Source: Fulvia fulva (taxonomy: Eukaryota > Ascomycota > Dothideomycetes > Mycosphaerellales > Mycosphaerellaceae). From it: a stretch of DNA of 64,000 nucleotides. The stretch covers positions 1,674,001-1,738,000 of the forward strand of contig NC_063022.1 of assembly GCF_020509005.1 (NCBI RefSeq), written 5' to 3'. The notes under the pieces are model-generated. The model worked only from the letters and a program-made list of their open reading frames with translations. It was not told the origin of the DNA and did not search any database. Numbering within the stretch: position 1 is the stretch's first letter; each line of letters starts with the position of its first letter. Below, piece after piece: positions 46,861-59,606 of the stretch. The translations under genes and the position numbers were made by a program.

Positions 46861-49800
46861 CTAGAGACAATGTCTGCTGATAATAAGTATAATAAAGTGG
46901 CTTACTTAACTATAGAAGTCTAAGGCAAGTTCCTCTCGTTAGAGTAGTTACTTAACTCCTATACTTTATCCTATATAACTGACTAAAGCTGCCTCTTTAG
47001 ATCTATAACTCCCTTAATAAGGAAGAAATGGATCAAAGTAGGAGGTGGGTTTTTATTAGCTACTTATATTAGGAATGTAGAGATGAGTAGGAGAGCTAGT
47101 AGAAAAGTTGTTTTAGAAGAGGTCCTACTTATACCTAAGCTAGGAGTAAACCTAGTTTTATAGAACTAGTTTAGTAAGTAGTTTAGTGTTCAACCTCTAT
47201 TATTTTCTCTTATTTCCCCCTCTAGTAAGACTATTGTCTAGACAAAGCTCCTTAGGGGGGTTCTATTTATTAATAAGATTTCTCCTCTCCTACAAGAACG
47301 GGCACATTACTCATTATGTGCACTACTAATAGAGAATGCCTTTGTAACTACTCAATTAGAGACCGACCTAAAGTAGTAGGAGCTTTAGTATAGAAGATTT
47401 ATACACTTTAGGAAGAGTTTGCTCTATAATCTTTATAAGGTAATAGACTTGAAAGAACCTATTCCTATCCCTAAGGATAGCTTTTACTAGTATAGAGTAT
47501 GTTCAATAGTAAAGATGAAGAAGTATAAAGACAAAGTTATAGAGAGAAGACCTAAAAGATTTGCCCTTATATCTATTAACATATATAGCCTACTACTAAT
47601 CTCAAGACTAGGATTTAGATACTAGCTTAAGATTGTTAATAACTTCTCTAGGAAGAAGTAGACCTTTCCTCTTAGGAAAAGAGAAGATACTCTAGTTGCT
47701 CTCTAGAACTAGAAGATCAAAGTAGAGAGGAAATTATTAGCGTAGCTAAAAGTAGTAAGGCTTGACAATATAAAAGAACTTATTATATTAGTAAAGCAGT
47801 AGAAGAAGGATTTAGGGATTAGGCTCGAGCCGACTAAGGTATATAACTCTCTATAGAATAGACTAGTTAAGAGGTCAATACAAACCTTAGAGGACTCTAT
47901 AAGGGCAATGCTTAAAGAGGCTAAAATGCCGGTTGAATTTTGGCCTAAAGCACTAGAGGCCTAAACTTATATAAGGAACAAACTGCTAAATGGCCTAGAT
48001 TACGATAGGTTGAAGGTTTCACTAGATAAGGCTTTTGATAGTATCAAACCGACTATCAACTATTTGAAAGTTTAGGGATACAAAGCTATTGTCTATATAC
48101 ACACAAGATCCTAACCTCAATAGGTAAGAAGTAACAAGCTAATAAATAGGGGTAAAGAAGTAGTGTTTATTAGGTATATTAGAAATGTAGCTAAAGCCTA
48201 GCTCTTTTAGGAACTAGACATAAGAGCTGTTAAACAACACATATATATAGACTTCTTTAAGGACTAGTCTAGAGGTGATATAGGTCTTAATGTTCTAACA
48301 TTGAATCTACTAAGTAGTGTACTAGCTAGGAAGCCCTTAGGAAGGCCGAGGAAGAACGTATCCTTAGGACAATCTACCTACTATTTAGGCGTCTATTAAA
48401 GCACCCCCGAAATAGATTAGCCAATTAAGAGCCCTAAAGTCGCTTAGCCGAGGAAGCTATTTATGTAACTTCCCTAACCTCCGGAGAACGTAGGGGAATT
48501 TCAGAAAATCGATTAGCTAATTGAGAGAAGCTCCCTAGATCCCTAGGAAATAGACGTTACTAGGTTATAAGTGACGGTCCCTAAATCATCCCTTAGAAAG
48601 AGAAAGGCTAACTATAATGTTGAGGGCTATAACATAAAACAGAAAGCCCTAAAACCGATAGTCCCTAAGCCCGAACTAACTACTAAAGTAGGAGAAGTAA
48701 TAGACCTCTTAGAGAACCTTACTACTTTTTACTAAGCTTTCTTTATAGCTATGCAATTAGTAGACAGTTCAATACTATAGGATAGCGAATTCCTAGAAGA
48801 AGTTAAGGACATGGCCTTTATAGTAACTATAGAAGCTATTATATATAAGCAAGAGGTCCTAATTCCAGAATCCTATAAGGATGCTATAAATGACAAGAAA
48901 TAGGGACATCTTTAGAAGGAAGTAATCCAAAAGGAACTAGATGCTCTATAGAGTAACAACACCTAGGAAAATTCTGTTCCACTAAAAGGAGCAAATCTGG
49001 TTACATCAAGATGGGTCTTTGATATTAAGAGAAGCATTAATGGAGCTATTGAAAAGTTCAAGGCTAGACTAGTTGCAAGGGGCTTCTCACAGAAGTTTAG
49101 TGTTGACTTTATAGAGACATTTGCACCTACAGTAAGACAGGACACCCTTAGGGTGTTTATAGCTATTGTGTATAAGAAGGATCTTCATCTTTACCAAGTG
49201 GATGTGAACAATGCATTTACAGAAAGCACCCTCCATAAAGACATCTTTATGTTACCACTACTAGGAGTTAAGCTTCTACTAAACATAGTATTCAAAATCC
49301 TTAAAAGCTTATATAGACTTAAGCAAGCAGCTAGAGATTGGAATCAACTCTATATATCAAAGCTTAGAGAGATTAGATTCACACAGTTAGAAGTGGATCT
49401 ATACCTACTTATCTATAAGAAGAGGGAGATCATAATCCTTATATATATAGATAACATTCCAATTGCTACACTAAAGTTAATAGATATTCTCTAGTTTAAA
49501 AGAGAGCTTAGCAAGATCTTTAAGATCAAAGATCTAGGTAAACCTGAAAAGATCCTTAGCATAAGAGTCATAAGGGACAGGAAGAGAGGAATCCTAAAAC
49601 TTGACCAAGGACACTTTGTTAGGGACAGCCTAGCTAAGATAGGAATGAACTATAAGAAGGCAGCACCTACACACTCACCTATAGACAGCTATAAGGCCCT
49701 CAAACCTTCAAGCCATATAGATAAGAGGTGTAATAAGGCAGAGTACTAGAGTATTAATAGTACTTAGATGTAGCTAGTAACAATTATAAGGCTAGACATT

Positions 49801-50440
49801 GCTTTTGCCCTAGGAAGGATAAGCTTATTTATGAGTGATCTATCCACCTACTACATAAAGGCTTTGAAGAAGATCACTAGGTACCTAAGATCATACCCTG
49901 ATCTAGGACTTCAGTTCTTAAAGTCTAGAAAAGGACACCTTATTAGATACTGTAATTCTGATTATATAATAGACAAAGTAGATAGAGTCTCAATCCTTAG
50001 GTATGTCTTCTTCCTCTATAGGGCACCAGTTTCTTAGATAAGTAAGAAGCAAAAGTCTGTAGCAACATCTATAATAGAGGCTAAATGTATAGCTATAAAT
50101 GTATATACAAAGCAGTCCTAATTCCTAGCTTTACTACTAAGAGAAATAGATTGTCTAGAGTTAGTAGGAGACTGTTCCTATTAACCAAGAATTACTAGAA
50201 ACTAGGAGACTGTATCAAATTTGAGACTAGTCTAATTAAGAGGTGACAATCAAGCTGCCCTTACCCTAGTAAAAGATGCACATATTTATAATAAGTTGAA
50301 GCACATTGACATTGCCTATAACGCTATTAAGAAACTTTAGTAGAGGAGGCTTATTACTATTAAGTACACCCTAACCTCTAAGATAGTTGTAGACGGGTTT
50401 ATAAAACTAAAGACTAGTCTATACTTCTAGAGTTTTATAA
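46861..50440 (+). pseudogene. Copia-P pol (integrase, RT, RNase H), RIP-broken
   Basis: Integrase region about 47480-47900 with an RLGFRY...LKIVNNFSRKK segment. RT from about 48960: SRWVFDIKRS, KARLVARGFSQ, VDVNNAFTES near 49200 and LYRLKQAARDWN near 49315. The catalytic box is YIDN near 49450 (last Asp changed). RNase H lies at about 49930-50150. Longest open piece 49153-49494. Same organisation as Copia-M and about the same family. Confidence 0.8.
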
Positions 50441-50525
50441 GCTAGCTTAACCTGTTATAAAAAGGTCCAAGTACTATTAACAGGAAGTGAGCAGACTATA
50501 ACCTCCTATACGAGATGAGTAGGAG

Positions 50526-50760
50526 TGTTAAGATGTAGCATCTTAAAGGGAGTCAACAATTAGGAAGTGATCTAGTAGCCTAAGGCATCTATAATGACTC
50601 AGCTTGTAGGGAGATACCTTCTCTCCCCTTTAGCTTAGATAGACATCTAATACAATCAATACATTAGTTCCTAATATATTGCTATATACTCGTGCTATTA
50701 GTTAGTTAAAGATTGATCTCTTACTCTACTCTGCTACTATTAATCCGTACCTATTTAATA
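50526..50760 (+). repeat. Copia-P 3' LTR
   Basis: Begins TGTTAAGATGTAGCATC after the polypurine tract GAGATGAGTAGGAG, ends CCTATTTAATA. 235 bp. Confidence 0.9.
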
Positions 50761-50913
50761 CGTAACTATATATATCTTTACCCGACTATACTATAGCTCC
50801 CCTCGCCCGTAATAGTCGAACTAGCTATAACGTACGAACGTACTAGGAAGATAAAGAGAACAATTCTGAATCGAATAATAGTATTAAATTTACTAGTTCT
50901 CTATTTAATAGTA
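50761..50913. other. Short RIPed spacer
   Basis: No recognisable content between Copia-P and pogo P2. Confidence 0.4.
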
Positions 50914-53001
50914 ACGTACTTTACTATCGAGCGGGCTACTTTTACTCAGAACTATACTACTTCTAATTTAATTACGACGGTATCTTAACACGACAATAGC
51001 CTATAGAATCGTTACTAGGAGGACAATTCCTCTTTAGATTCTTTACTATCTAGTAAGTCTACTTAATAGGTACGTATAATATACCCCGACTCGCTATATC
51101 GCTTATAGCGTCGTAGCCTTAGTACTAGCCGAACACTATCTAGCGACTCTCTACTCACTTCCTACCTCCTAGTATCCTCTAGAGGTATTAATTACGACGC
51201 CTTATCAAAGGTTAGAGACCCTCTAGACTAAATATACTTACGCTTTCGTACTTTCTGCTATATAATGGCCTCGTTAGACTTACGTAGCTTACTAATCTCG
51301 CTTCGTATAAGAGCTATCTAATACGCTATCCCTCTACTCCCTTTCACAAGCTAATATACCCCTTCCTATAACGAGTTTAGCGATAAACCTGCCCGGGCAC
51401 GCATTTTATTTGTTACTAGTGTCGATTAAGAGTCGAATTCTTTTATAGTTCGTAGTGTCTTTGACTCCTAAGGGGTAGAGTCCGGAGCTATAGGGGTTAG
51501 CGTACATAGCTTGATATTAAGCTTGTCTATCACTACCTATAGATTAAATAGAACTAAACTAGCGCCTCTAAAGCTCGATAGGATGTTCTCCTGTCTAAAT
51601 ATAGCGTTATAGGCTACCCGGAAGGCGCGTAGGAACTCTACTTTATCGATATAAGTAATACGCTAGCGTACTAAGCCCGAGAGCCAAGTACCGTATACCT
51701 TCTTTAAAGGCGAATAGTAACCTATATCTAATAGCTAGAGTAAGTACGAGGCGTACGATAGTATATATAGGGCTAAGATCTTGTATTCCTTATATAGATT
51801 CTAGAATGCCTTCGAGTTATAGCTCTCGTAGCTATCGATAATAAGCAGTCTCTATACCCTAGTCGTACGAGCTATAGTATACTTCTAGAAGTGCTCTAGC
51901 TACCGTATACCGAACTTATTGTTAGTCTAGCCGTTCTCTATTAGCCCGATTATCTAGTCTAGACCCAAGTTGCCGTCTTAGTACTAGGTACTAATGTACT
52001 ATTTCCCTATAAGGATAACGTAGGGTAGGAGCGCTATTCCGTCTATATAGATAGTCTTAATTACTATTACCTATTCTCTATTACCCTATGAAACCACCTT
52101 CCTCTTTCTACTACGCCTTTCTAAACCGGTAACGACGCTCTAAGACGTAATAATACCTATTATAAACCCTGTCTCGTCGAAGTTGTAGGTGTCCTAGTCA
52201 AGGATACTATTAAATAGGTACGAGTTACGTAGTAGTAGAAGACGGCGGATTATACGAAAGACGAAGAAGGACCTAATAGGATAGCGTATATCTATATAAA
52301 GTATCGCTAGTATTAGTATAGGTAGATACTAGGTGTCCGGATGTTTACTAGCCTATAGGCTAGTAAACCCTACTTACGTAATCTACTTATATAACATACC
52401 TACACCTATATACTTGACCTACGGCCTATATGTTCTTAACAGATACTATACTTCTCCTTTATATTACGTATAAGTAAGAACTACTTCTTAATAACGTCTA
52501 GATCTTCTATTAGGGCTCGCTAATAATCATATCTACGTATTATACAAACCTTTAGCTTACGATACCGCCTAATAAACCTATCTGTCTAATTAAGACTAGT
52601 GGGCTTAAGAACCTTCTCTTATAGTAATAAATCGGCTATTACTCGTATACTAGCCTTTAATAGCGGGAAACCTATAAGATCTAGCTCGAGTATATGCTTA
52701 AGTATCACCCTCTCTTCTAGCTCTATAAGCTTCTTCGAATTAGGCTCGTAGTCACCCCGAGGAGGTCGTCTATTTAATCGATACTCTAGTATAGTTCGAG
52801 ACGCGTCGTATACCTTTATAGCAAGTCGATTTGTGATTGTCGCGTCGCGTTTCGTAGCCTAGACAGCTAAGGTCAGTTTGGCCTCGTTTAAAGACAATAT
52901 ACGCTATAATAGTAGTTGTATAGCTATATCTATAGAAGTGGTACAGTTCTTAGTAAAAGTGGCCCGCTCGGTAGTATAGCCCGCTCGGTAGTAAAGTACG
53001 T
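50914..53001 (-). mobile_element. Fot1/pogo transposon P2, complete, RIPed, carrying a solo LTR
   Basis: Terminal inverted repeats start ACGTACTTTAC at both ends and are flanked by TA (50912-50913 and 53002-53003). The right repeat has two tandem CCCGCTCGGTAGTA units, the left only one. The transposase is on the minus strand: helix-turn-helix and CENP-B-type part about 52900-52447, solo LTR 52208-52441, then the DDE domain with DTYNFDETGF near 52170, LLIID near 51835 and LLQLLDIGYYSPLKK near 51720. All stops are RIP-type. Confidence 0.85.
52208..52441 (-). repeat. Solo LTR (Copia-M-like) inside pogo P2
   Basis: 234 bp, minus-strand start TGTTAAGAACATATAGG, end CCTATTTAATA, flanked by GATAC at 52203-52207 and 52442-52446. 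Related along its length to the Copia-M LTR at 39452-39676. Removing it and one GATAC restores the transposase frame between a KYSI segment and DTYNFDETGF. Confidence 0.85.
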
Positions 53002-53003
53002 TA

Positions 53004-53321
53004 GTAAAAACAATTGATAAAGTATATAAGTTAGTCGTACTAAGACAAAATTCCTAGCTTACTAGTGTTTCTAGCTTACTAGTACTTTACGTTACTCTTC
53101 ATAAGCCCGTATAATAATTTCTAATATAAATAACGTAATAGCTCTAAGTATTACGAATATAGGTTAGTAGGTATATCGTACGGTACTAAGACTAACTTAG
53201 TATATACTAAGCTAGTCGAGATAATAGTACGGCAATACTACCGAGACACCGTACGAATAGTAGGAGCGACTTAGAGGACCTAAAGTCGCTTAGCTAGTTA
53301 GTACAAGACTATTAGAGGAAC
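53004..53321. other. RIPed spacer ending in the left target duplication of Copia-Q
   Basis: Contains a tandem CTAGCTTACTAGT pair near 53060-53090. No gene. GGAAC at 53317-53321 is the target duplication of Copia-Q. Confidence 0.5.
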
Positions 53322-53528
53322 TGTCGCGATCCGAGCGTATATATAGGCAATATCCTATTATTAAAACTTAAGGCTACGTACGCTAGGAATTAGGTAACTA
53401 ATTAGTTACCTATAGCCTCTTTAAGAGTAACACTTGTCTATTCTAGATAGACATATATAATATATAACCTGCTTTTAGAACACCCTATATAAGCCCGTAT
53501 AATAACTTCCTACACTTCTAACGTGATA
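53322..53528 (+). repeat. Copia-Q 5' LTR
   Basis: Begins TGTCGCGATCCGAGCG and ends CTAACGTGATA. 207 bp, almost identical to the 3' LTR. The bases after it, GTTACGAGCCCG, are the expected primer-site position; the tRNA was not identified with confidence. Confidence 0.9.
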
Positions 53529-53599
53529 GTTACGAGCCCGATTAGCGCTTACTAACATTCGCTACGATAAGGAAGCCCTAAAGTAGAGTTTGTATCGTT

Positions 53600-54960
53600 A
53601 TAGCACTACTACTACAACTAGTATAGTAGTATCCCCTAGGCCTAGTAAACCCGCGTAGAACTTTTACTAGCCTATAACCTATTTTGTAGTTATAGCTACT
53701 ACCGAGACCCCGGTAACTACCGGTACCCTACCTTAGGGTACCGTAGTTCTAAAGAGCTATAACTAATAGGACAAGTTTGACCGTTAGCTAGAGCTCTACG
53801 TAGAGTCTTTAAATGTCGAGAAGTATATAGATCCTGACTAACTAAGTAACGAGCTAATAGAGCCTACTTACTTAACGTTTAAGGAAATCTAATAAGCGTA
53901 TACGGTAGGAGACGCTACATTAAGAGACCTTATTAAGCTACGACAAATAGACGTAGACCGAAGGTAACGGATATACGATATCTTTACTACTACGCGATCA
54001 AAGCTTATTACCTATTAAGATGTAGTATCTTAAAGGGAGTTAACAATTAGGAAGTGATCTAGTAGCCTAAGGCATCCACGATGACTCAGCTTATAGGGAG
54101 ATACCTTCTCTCCCCTTTAGCTTAGATAGACATCTAACACAATCAACATATTGGTTCCTGATATATTGCTGTATGCTCGTGCTATTAGTCAGTTGAAGAT
54201 TGATCTCTTACTCCACTCCGCTACTATCTACCCGTACCTATTAAACATTACCTACCTTATCCGTACGACGACAGAGCTAGGGTAAGAGCTAATATACGGC
54301 TAGAATACCCTTAGAGCGAAATACTAGGCTCTTAAGGATCAGTATAGTCTAGACGATATACTACGTAAGCGGTAGCTTACGCTTAAGCTATCTAGGCTTT
54401 AGAAGGCTATCGTACGTAGAATCGATAACTAGTACTTAGACTAGTTAGTTTTATAGACTAAGATACTTAAGTATAACTACGCCGAGTACGACGACCTTAG
54501 TAGATACTTCCTACTTACTATTTAGTAGAAGTAGGCTCTAGCCTACGGTGCTTCTCTATATAACGAGTAGAAGCGTAACAAAATGTTACTATAAAAGCTT
54601 ACTAAGCGTTACCTCGAATAGATACACGACACCGTACTAGTAATAACTAACGGTCGATTAGTCTTCGTAACCTTCTCCGGAGAAACCTTAGTAGAGGATA
54701 AAACAGTACCTATAGGTACTAGTTAAGAGGAGGGTGACTATAGTAGTAGCCGTAGTAACAAAAACCGTAGTAATAGCCGCGGTAACAAGGGTCGTAGTAG
54801 TAGCCGTAGCGATAAGAACAAAGATAAGGACAATAATAGGCTAAGCGGCTACTAGAATATTACCGGCGAGCCTAAGGACACCTGTTATAAGGGCCTATTC
54901 TTATACGATATAATCAACCCCGACAAGCGCCTAGTAAAGGATTAGCGCTTAGAGTAGTAG
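53600..54960 (+). pseudogene. Copia-Q gag region, interrupted by a solo LTR
   Basis: Near 53760 the frame reads as a Copia gag N-terminus, with an LELYVESLNVEKYIDPD segment. The frame is interrupted at 54008-54252 by the solo LTR and continues after it. A Ser/Arg/Asn/Lys-rich stretch at about 54740-54830 precedes a CYKGLF segment. Stops are TAG/TAA only. Confidence 0.7.
54013..54247 (+). repeat. Solo LTR of Copia-P family inside Copia-Q gag
   Basis: 235 bp, flanked by TTACC at 54008-54012 and 54248-54252. This duplication fixes the true LTR start at the T(G/A)TTAAGA motif rather than at the internal TGTAGCATC. Confidence 0.88.
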
Positions 54961-57900
54961 AAGAAGTACTAGAAAAACTTTATTAACTACTACTTACGCG
55001 ACGACGGCGAGCGTCTACTTAGCGTATTAAATCGTAACAATCGTAAGGACTAGGAACCTGACAAGGCTATTACTAATACGAAGAAGGTATTACTAAGCGA
55101 TAAGGGCTTTATTGGCCTTACTGTTCTTTCTAGCTCAATTAGTAAGTTAAGAGTCAACTTTAGGGATTACTAGGTATATAATAACTGTTCAGACACTTAT
55201 ATGATCAATTATTATGACTAGGAGGGTGTAGAGTTTATTATAGAGCGCCTTACTACCTTAGAAATCTAGGCTAGAACAACTACCTTTCTAATTGTAGCGT
55301 TAGGGCGTATTTATATATTAATTAGGGGCTATTTATTCACCTTACTAGATGTGGCTTACTGCCTAGGCTTTTATATAAACGTCATCTCTTATATACGTAT
55401 AGAAAGAGCCGGACTCTAGTAGTACGGACGTAGTAATTTAATATAGTACAACGATACTAAATTGATAGACCTATACCGCCCTACTAGTACAATCCCTTTC
55501 TTCAAGGTGGTCATACTACCTAAGTTACCTATTATTTACTAATAGCCTATAAAAGAGGGCCTAGTACTGCCGAAGGTCACTAAAAAGATACGTAACGCGC
55601 ACTTTATCAGTACTATTAGTAGGGGTATAAACATCGGCGATAAACCTACTAATAGCGTAGTATCTCTAACTACTTAAGAGGATAGTAACCGTACCGTTCT
55701 CGTAGTTATAAACAGTACTAGGGGCACTAAAGGTATAGCTACGTCTAGTAGGACCCCTATTAAACACCGAAAGCTCTCTAGCCGCTAGTAGTATTAAATC
55801 TTTAGTTATATTAGCGCTGAACGTATTAAGTAGTTACCGCTTAGAGTTAAGGGGGTAATCATTAACGATAGTCTAAGCGTACCCCTTACTATATATTATA
55901 GAGTATATAGGCTTAGTAAAGCTTATAAGGTGTATAATTGGTCTTAGCCTATTAGGGTAATGACCCTATACGGCTATATAGCTATAGACTTAGTAGAATT
56001 TACTATCGCCTATAACGGTAATAGGTACCTCGTCTACTTCTACGATCTAGATACCTATAGACACTTCTAGTTTACTATTAAGAATAGGGATTAGCAATCG
56101 GTATTAGCTTACTTTAATAGCCTACTAAGCTTTATTAACTTTATTAGTCGTAGGTTCGTATACTTCTATAGCGATAACGAGCCCGCTATTAGGAAGGTGA
56201 TTCGCTTAGTTATTAATAATAACAAGATTGAATAGTACGTAACCGCGGAATACGCGCCTACGTAAGACCTAGTAGAAAGAGCTAGAGCTCTAATTATTAC
56301 TATAAGTAGAACTATTCGTATCTACGTACGATTACCGGAAAAGCTTTAGCTAGAATATACTATAGTAGCGGTATATATCCTCTAGCGATCCCCTATCTAG
56401 TCAAAGGGCTAGAAGACCCTATTCGAATTAGTAATAGGACGAATTCTAAACGTAGGTCATATAGTAGTGTATAGCTCCCTTATATACGTATTTATCTATA
56501 GACTAGATTAGCCTAGTAAGAGCGAGAAACTCTAAGAGAGAGCGCTTATAGGCTACCTTATAGGATACGACTCTACTAACATCTACCGCGTATAGGACCT
56601 ATTAAAAGATAGGGTTATACGAGTCAAGGACGTCCTCTTCGATAAGACCACGTTCTATAACCTATTACGCCTAATAGTAGGGTATACGACCCCTATCGAG
56701 AATATCGTAATAGCGGAACCGGCTAAAGAGCCTAATTAATACTACGACCTATATATTGCTTATTACGAGTAAGACATAGTATAGGCCGAGGGGGTAGAAG
56801 AATAGGCTTAGTAGCCGTACACCTAATAACCTCGAGACGCCTACTAAAAGCTCCTTAGGTAAGAACTATACTAGCCGTAACACCGCGAGTTAGTAATATA
56901 TAACTAAAAGGACCGGCAAATTGAGCACGTAACAGATCACGTGACTTAAGACAATATATAGTAGTTAGTACACAACACTACTAACTACTACGATACCCTA
57001 TAGTAGTAGATAATAGATGCCCTTACCGTAGAAGACCGTAAGGAGATTATAGGCAATACGGACCCTAATCGCGAGCTATATCTATTTATATTCACACTAC
57101 TAGAAGACGCATTAATATATAACGCGTCTAATATACTACTCTTCCCCCTAGAGCTAGAGCTCTATTGTTATAGTCTCCCTATAGAGTGTATAGAAGGTGG
57201 GGACAGAAGAGCCTTAGAGTGCTTAGAAGTTATTAAGAAGTGAAAGTCTAGCTTAGTGCGTAAGCGCCAAGAATTATATGCCCCGTAACATTCACTACGG
57301 GACCTAGCCCTCTAAATTCACCACTCTACCAAACCTTAACAGATTCACTTCGGCTCGTGACTGTGTAACTCACGGCACTCCCGCGAGTACCCGCGACTAC
57401 GCTAGACCCTAGAAGAAGCTCGTAGAAGACTCGGAACGTAGGGCAGGTTGGAATAAGGTTTTGAGCAAAGCTACTAAGCGCGGCTTCGTACGGGTTAGCC
57501 TTGTTGATACGGGGACACGTACTCGCGAGGGTCACGTATAAATATCTGGCCTTCCCTAGGCCTCTCTTACTTTCTTCGTCTTTCGTTTTGTGTAGCAATT
57601 ATACTATACCCTTTGTATCTACACTTCGTACCTATATTCTCGCTTTCATTCTTATATCTTATAGGCCAGGCTCTCGCCCCTAACATCTATACACTAGAGG
57701 AGTCTAACTATATAGTTATAGAGAATAGAAAGCGCCTACGAACGGCCTACTTCTACTATATACTATACTAGATTATAGTCGCTAATATAATTATCGGCTA
57801 GATGTCCGGTATACGACCTAGAATACGCGCCTATCGCGATAAGAGCGATCGAAGCCCTATACGAAGAGGCAATAGCCCTCTAAGGCGTGTTAATACTACT

Positions 57901-59606
57901 ACCTCTATATACCGCGATAACCTTCCGCCCGAACCTTCTAACTACCGAGCCGCTATAAAACACCGCTTCTCCTAATAGTAGATCGAAGCTATAGCTAAGG
58001 AGTTTACTAAAGCCCTAGTAATAGGTACATTTAGATAGGTAACAAAGGAAGAGAAGGATTAGGATACGTAGTAAGAGGAGGGACTTTAGCTACTACTACC
58101 GCTAAAGTAGGTATATAAATATAAACTAGACGAGTACGGTATACTAAAGAGCTTTAAGGCTAGGCTATACGTAAGAGGCGATTTATAAGGAATACACTTA
58201 GACATATACGCCGCTATACTACTAGTAAGTATGTTCCGTCTCTCCTATACTATAGCCGCGAGCTTCTACCTAGAAGCCGAACAATTCGATATTATTAACG
58301 CCTTCCTAAACTCGGACCTACTATACACTATATATCTATAACCACCTCCTAGAATCGATAGGCTATCCTATAGACACGCCCTTAAGCTAGTTAAGGCCCT
58401 CTACGGTCTAAAGGAGTCCCCTTTATTATAGTATAACTCCCTAACCGAGACGCTAGCCTCCCTTAGACTAGTACCCCTATCGGACTCTAAATGTATCTAC
58501 TATAATAACAAAGTTATGTTCTTCTTTTACGTTAACGACCTAGTTATACTCTACTACCGTAAGTATAAGGCCTATACTACTAATATTTAGTAGCGGCTAC
58601 TTACTAAGTACGAGATATACGAGCTCGGTAATCTCTCCTAGTTCCTAGGGATCAAGGTTACGCGCGATAGAAACAAGCGCTTGCTATAGCTCTCTTAAGA
58701 AGACTATATTAAGAAGCTAGCCGCTAAATTTAGTATATCTACGAATATACGTAAAACGACAGTACTAGTAGATTAACACCTTAATTAGACCGTTCTAGAG
58801 GGTTATTAACCCACCTCTATCGCTATCCTTACGTACTAATAACGTATAGGATCCCTTAACTTCGCCGCTATATATACGCGGCCTGACATCGCCTTTTTCT
58901 TATCTATACTATTGTAGTATCCAACTAAGCTAACTAAGACATACCTTAAGCTTACAGATCAGTACTTACGCTATCTCCTAGAGATTAAGAACCTCTACCT
59001 TATATATAGCGCTAGTAAACACATCACTAGCCTTTATAGCTAACTAGAGCACCTCGGTAGTAACTACGAGTTCTTTAGAGTATCGGACGCGTCCTACGGT
59101 ATAAATAACGACAGGACTAGCTTAAATAGCTAGGTCTTTATACTATTCGGTAGACTAGTAGATTATAAGGTATCTAAACAAATCACTATTACTAAGTCCT
59201 TAATAGAGGCTAAGCTACTCGGGCTTTCGTAAGCCGCCTTAGAGCTTATATAGTAGTAACGAGTCTTCGCTAAGATACACCTTTAGTTTAATTAGCGTAC
59301 CTACTTATACTACGACAACACGTAGACTATCCGCCTTATTAACTAATAAGGGCAAAAGCTTAATACGAAGCTACGCTACGTTAATATCTACTACTACTAG
59401 CTCTAATAGCGAGACTAGCGCGGGGATATTAAGATCAAGTATCTTAGTACTAACGACATACCTATAGACGGGCTGACTAAGCTACTTCTACTATAGAAGT
59501 ATAAGCACTTCGTTAAGCTACTTAATATAGCTAAGGAAGGTATAGACCTATATATCTTAGTACCCTCTATAGCCGTATTAGGAGGTAACGGGCTAATAGA
59601 TGCCTA
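54961..59606 (+). pseudogene. Copia-Q pol (protease, integrase, RT, RNase H), RIP-broken
   Basis: The integrase core is at about 55960-56230 with AIDLVEF and YSDNEPAI segments, and an LVERA segment follows near 56265. RT runs about 58110-58900: KARLYVRGD, FDIINAFLNSDL and LYGLKES. The catalytic box is YVND near 58527 (YVDD with one Asp lost to a TTGAC-to-TTAAC type change). RNase H is at about 59080-59240 with VSDASYG and SLIEAKLLGLS segments. The pol ends near 59606. The frame is split at 57166-57685 by a 520-bp solo LTR but otherwise shows only RIP-type stops, no frameshift. Confidence 0.82.
57166..57685 (+). repeat. 520-bp solo LTR, lightly RIPed, in Copia-Q pol
   Basis: Begins TGTTATAG, ends CCTAACA, with inverted TGTTA/TAACA ends and a 5-bp duplication TCTAT at 57161-57165 and 57686-57690. 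It retains CA and TG, unlike the surrounding pol, so it is a later arrival. TATAAATA near 57537 is a plausible promoter. No internal part of this family is present in the window. Strand is assigned from the TATA box only; a 90-codon minus frame (57598-57326) is judged incidental. Confidence 0.85.

Larger units (their letters stand above)
45140..50760 (+). mobile_element. Copia-P: full-length Ty1/Copia element, RIPed
   Basis: Two 235-bp LTRs (45140-45374 and 50526-50760) flank gag and pol in Copia order. RIP is moderate to strong, with CA/TG retained in patches (for example 48960-49340). The left flank is pogo P3; the right flank is not the rest of pogo and shows no GTATC duplication, so the right junction has been rearranged. 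Confidence 0.9.

Noticed and set aside
50526..50768. TAATA as the target duplication of full-length Copia-P
   Set aside because: TAATA is part of the LTR end itself, as also seen at the 5' LTR/primer-site junction. The true 5' flank is GTATC, which is not found at the right side.
57326..57598. 90-codon minus-strand frame
   Set aside because: Lies wholly inside the 520-bp solo LTR defined by TCTAT duplications.
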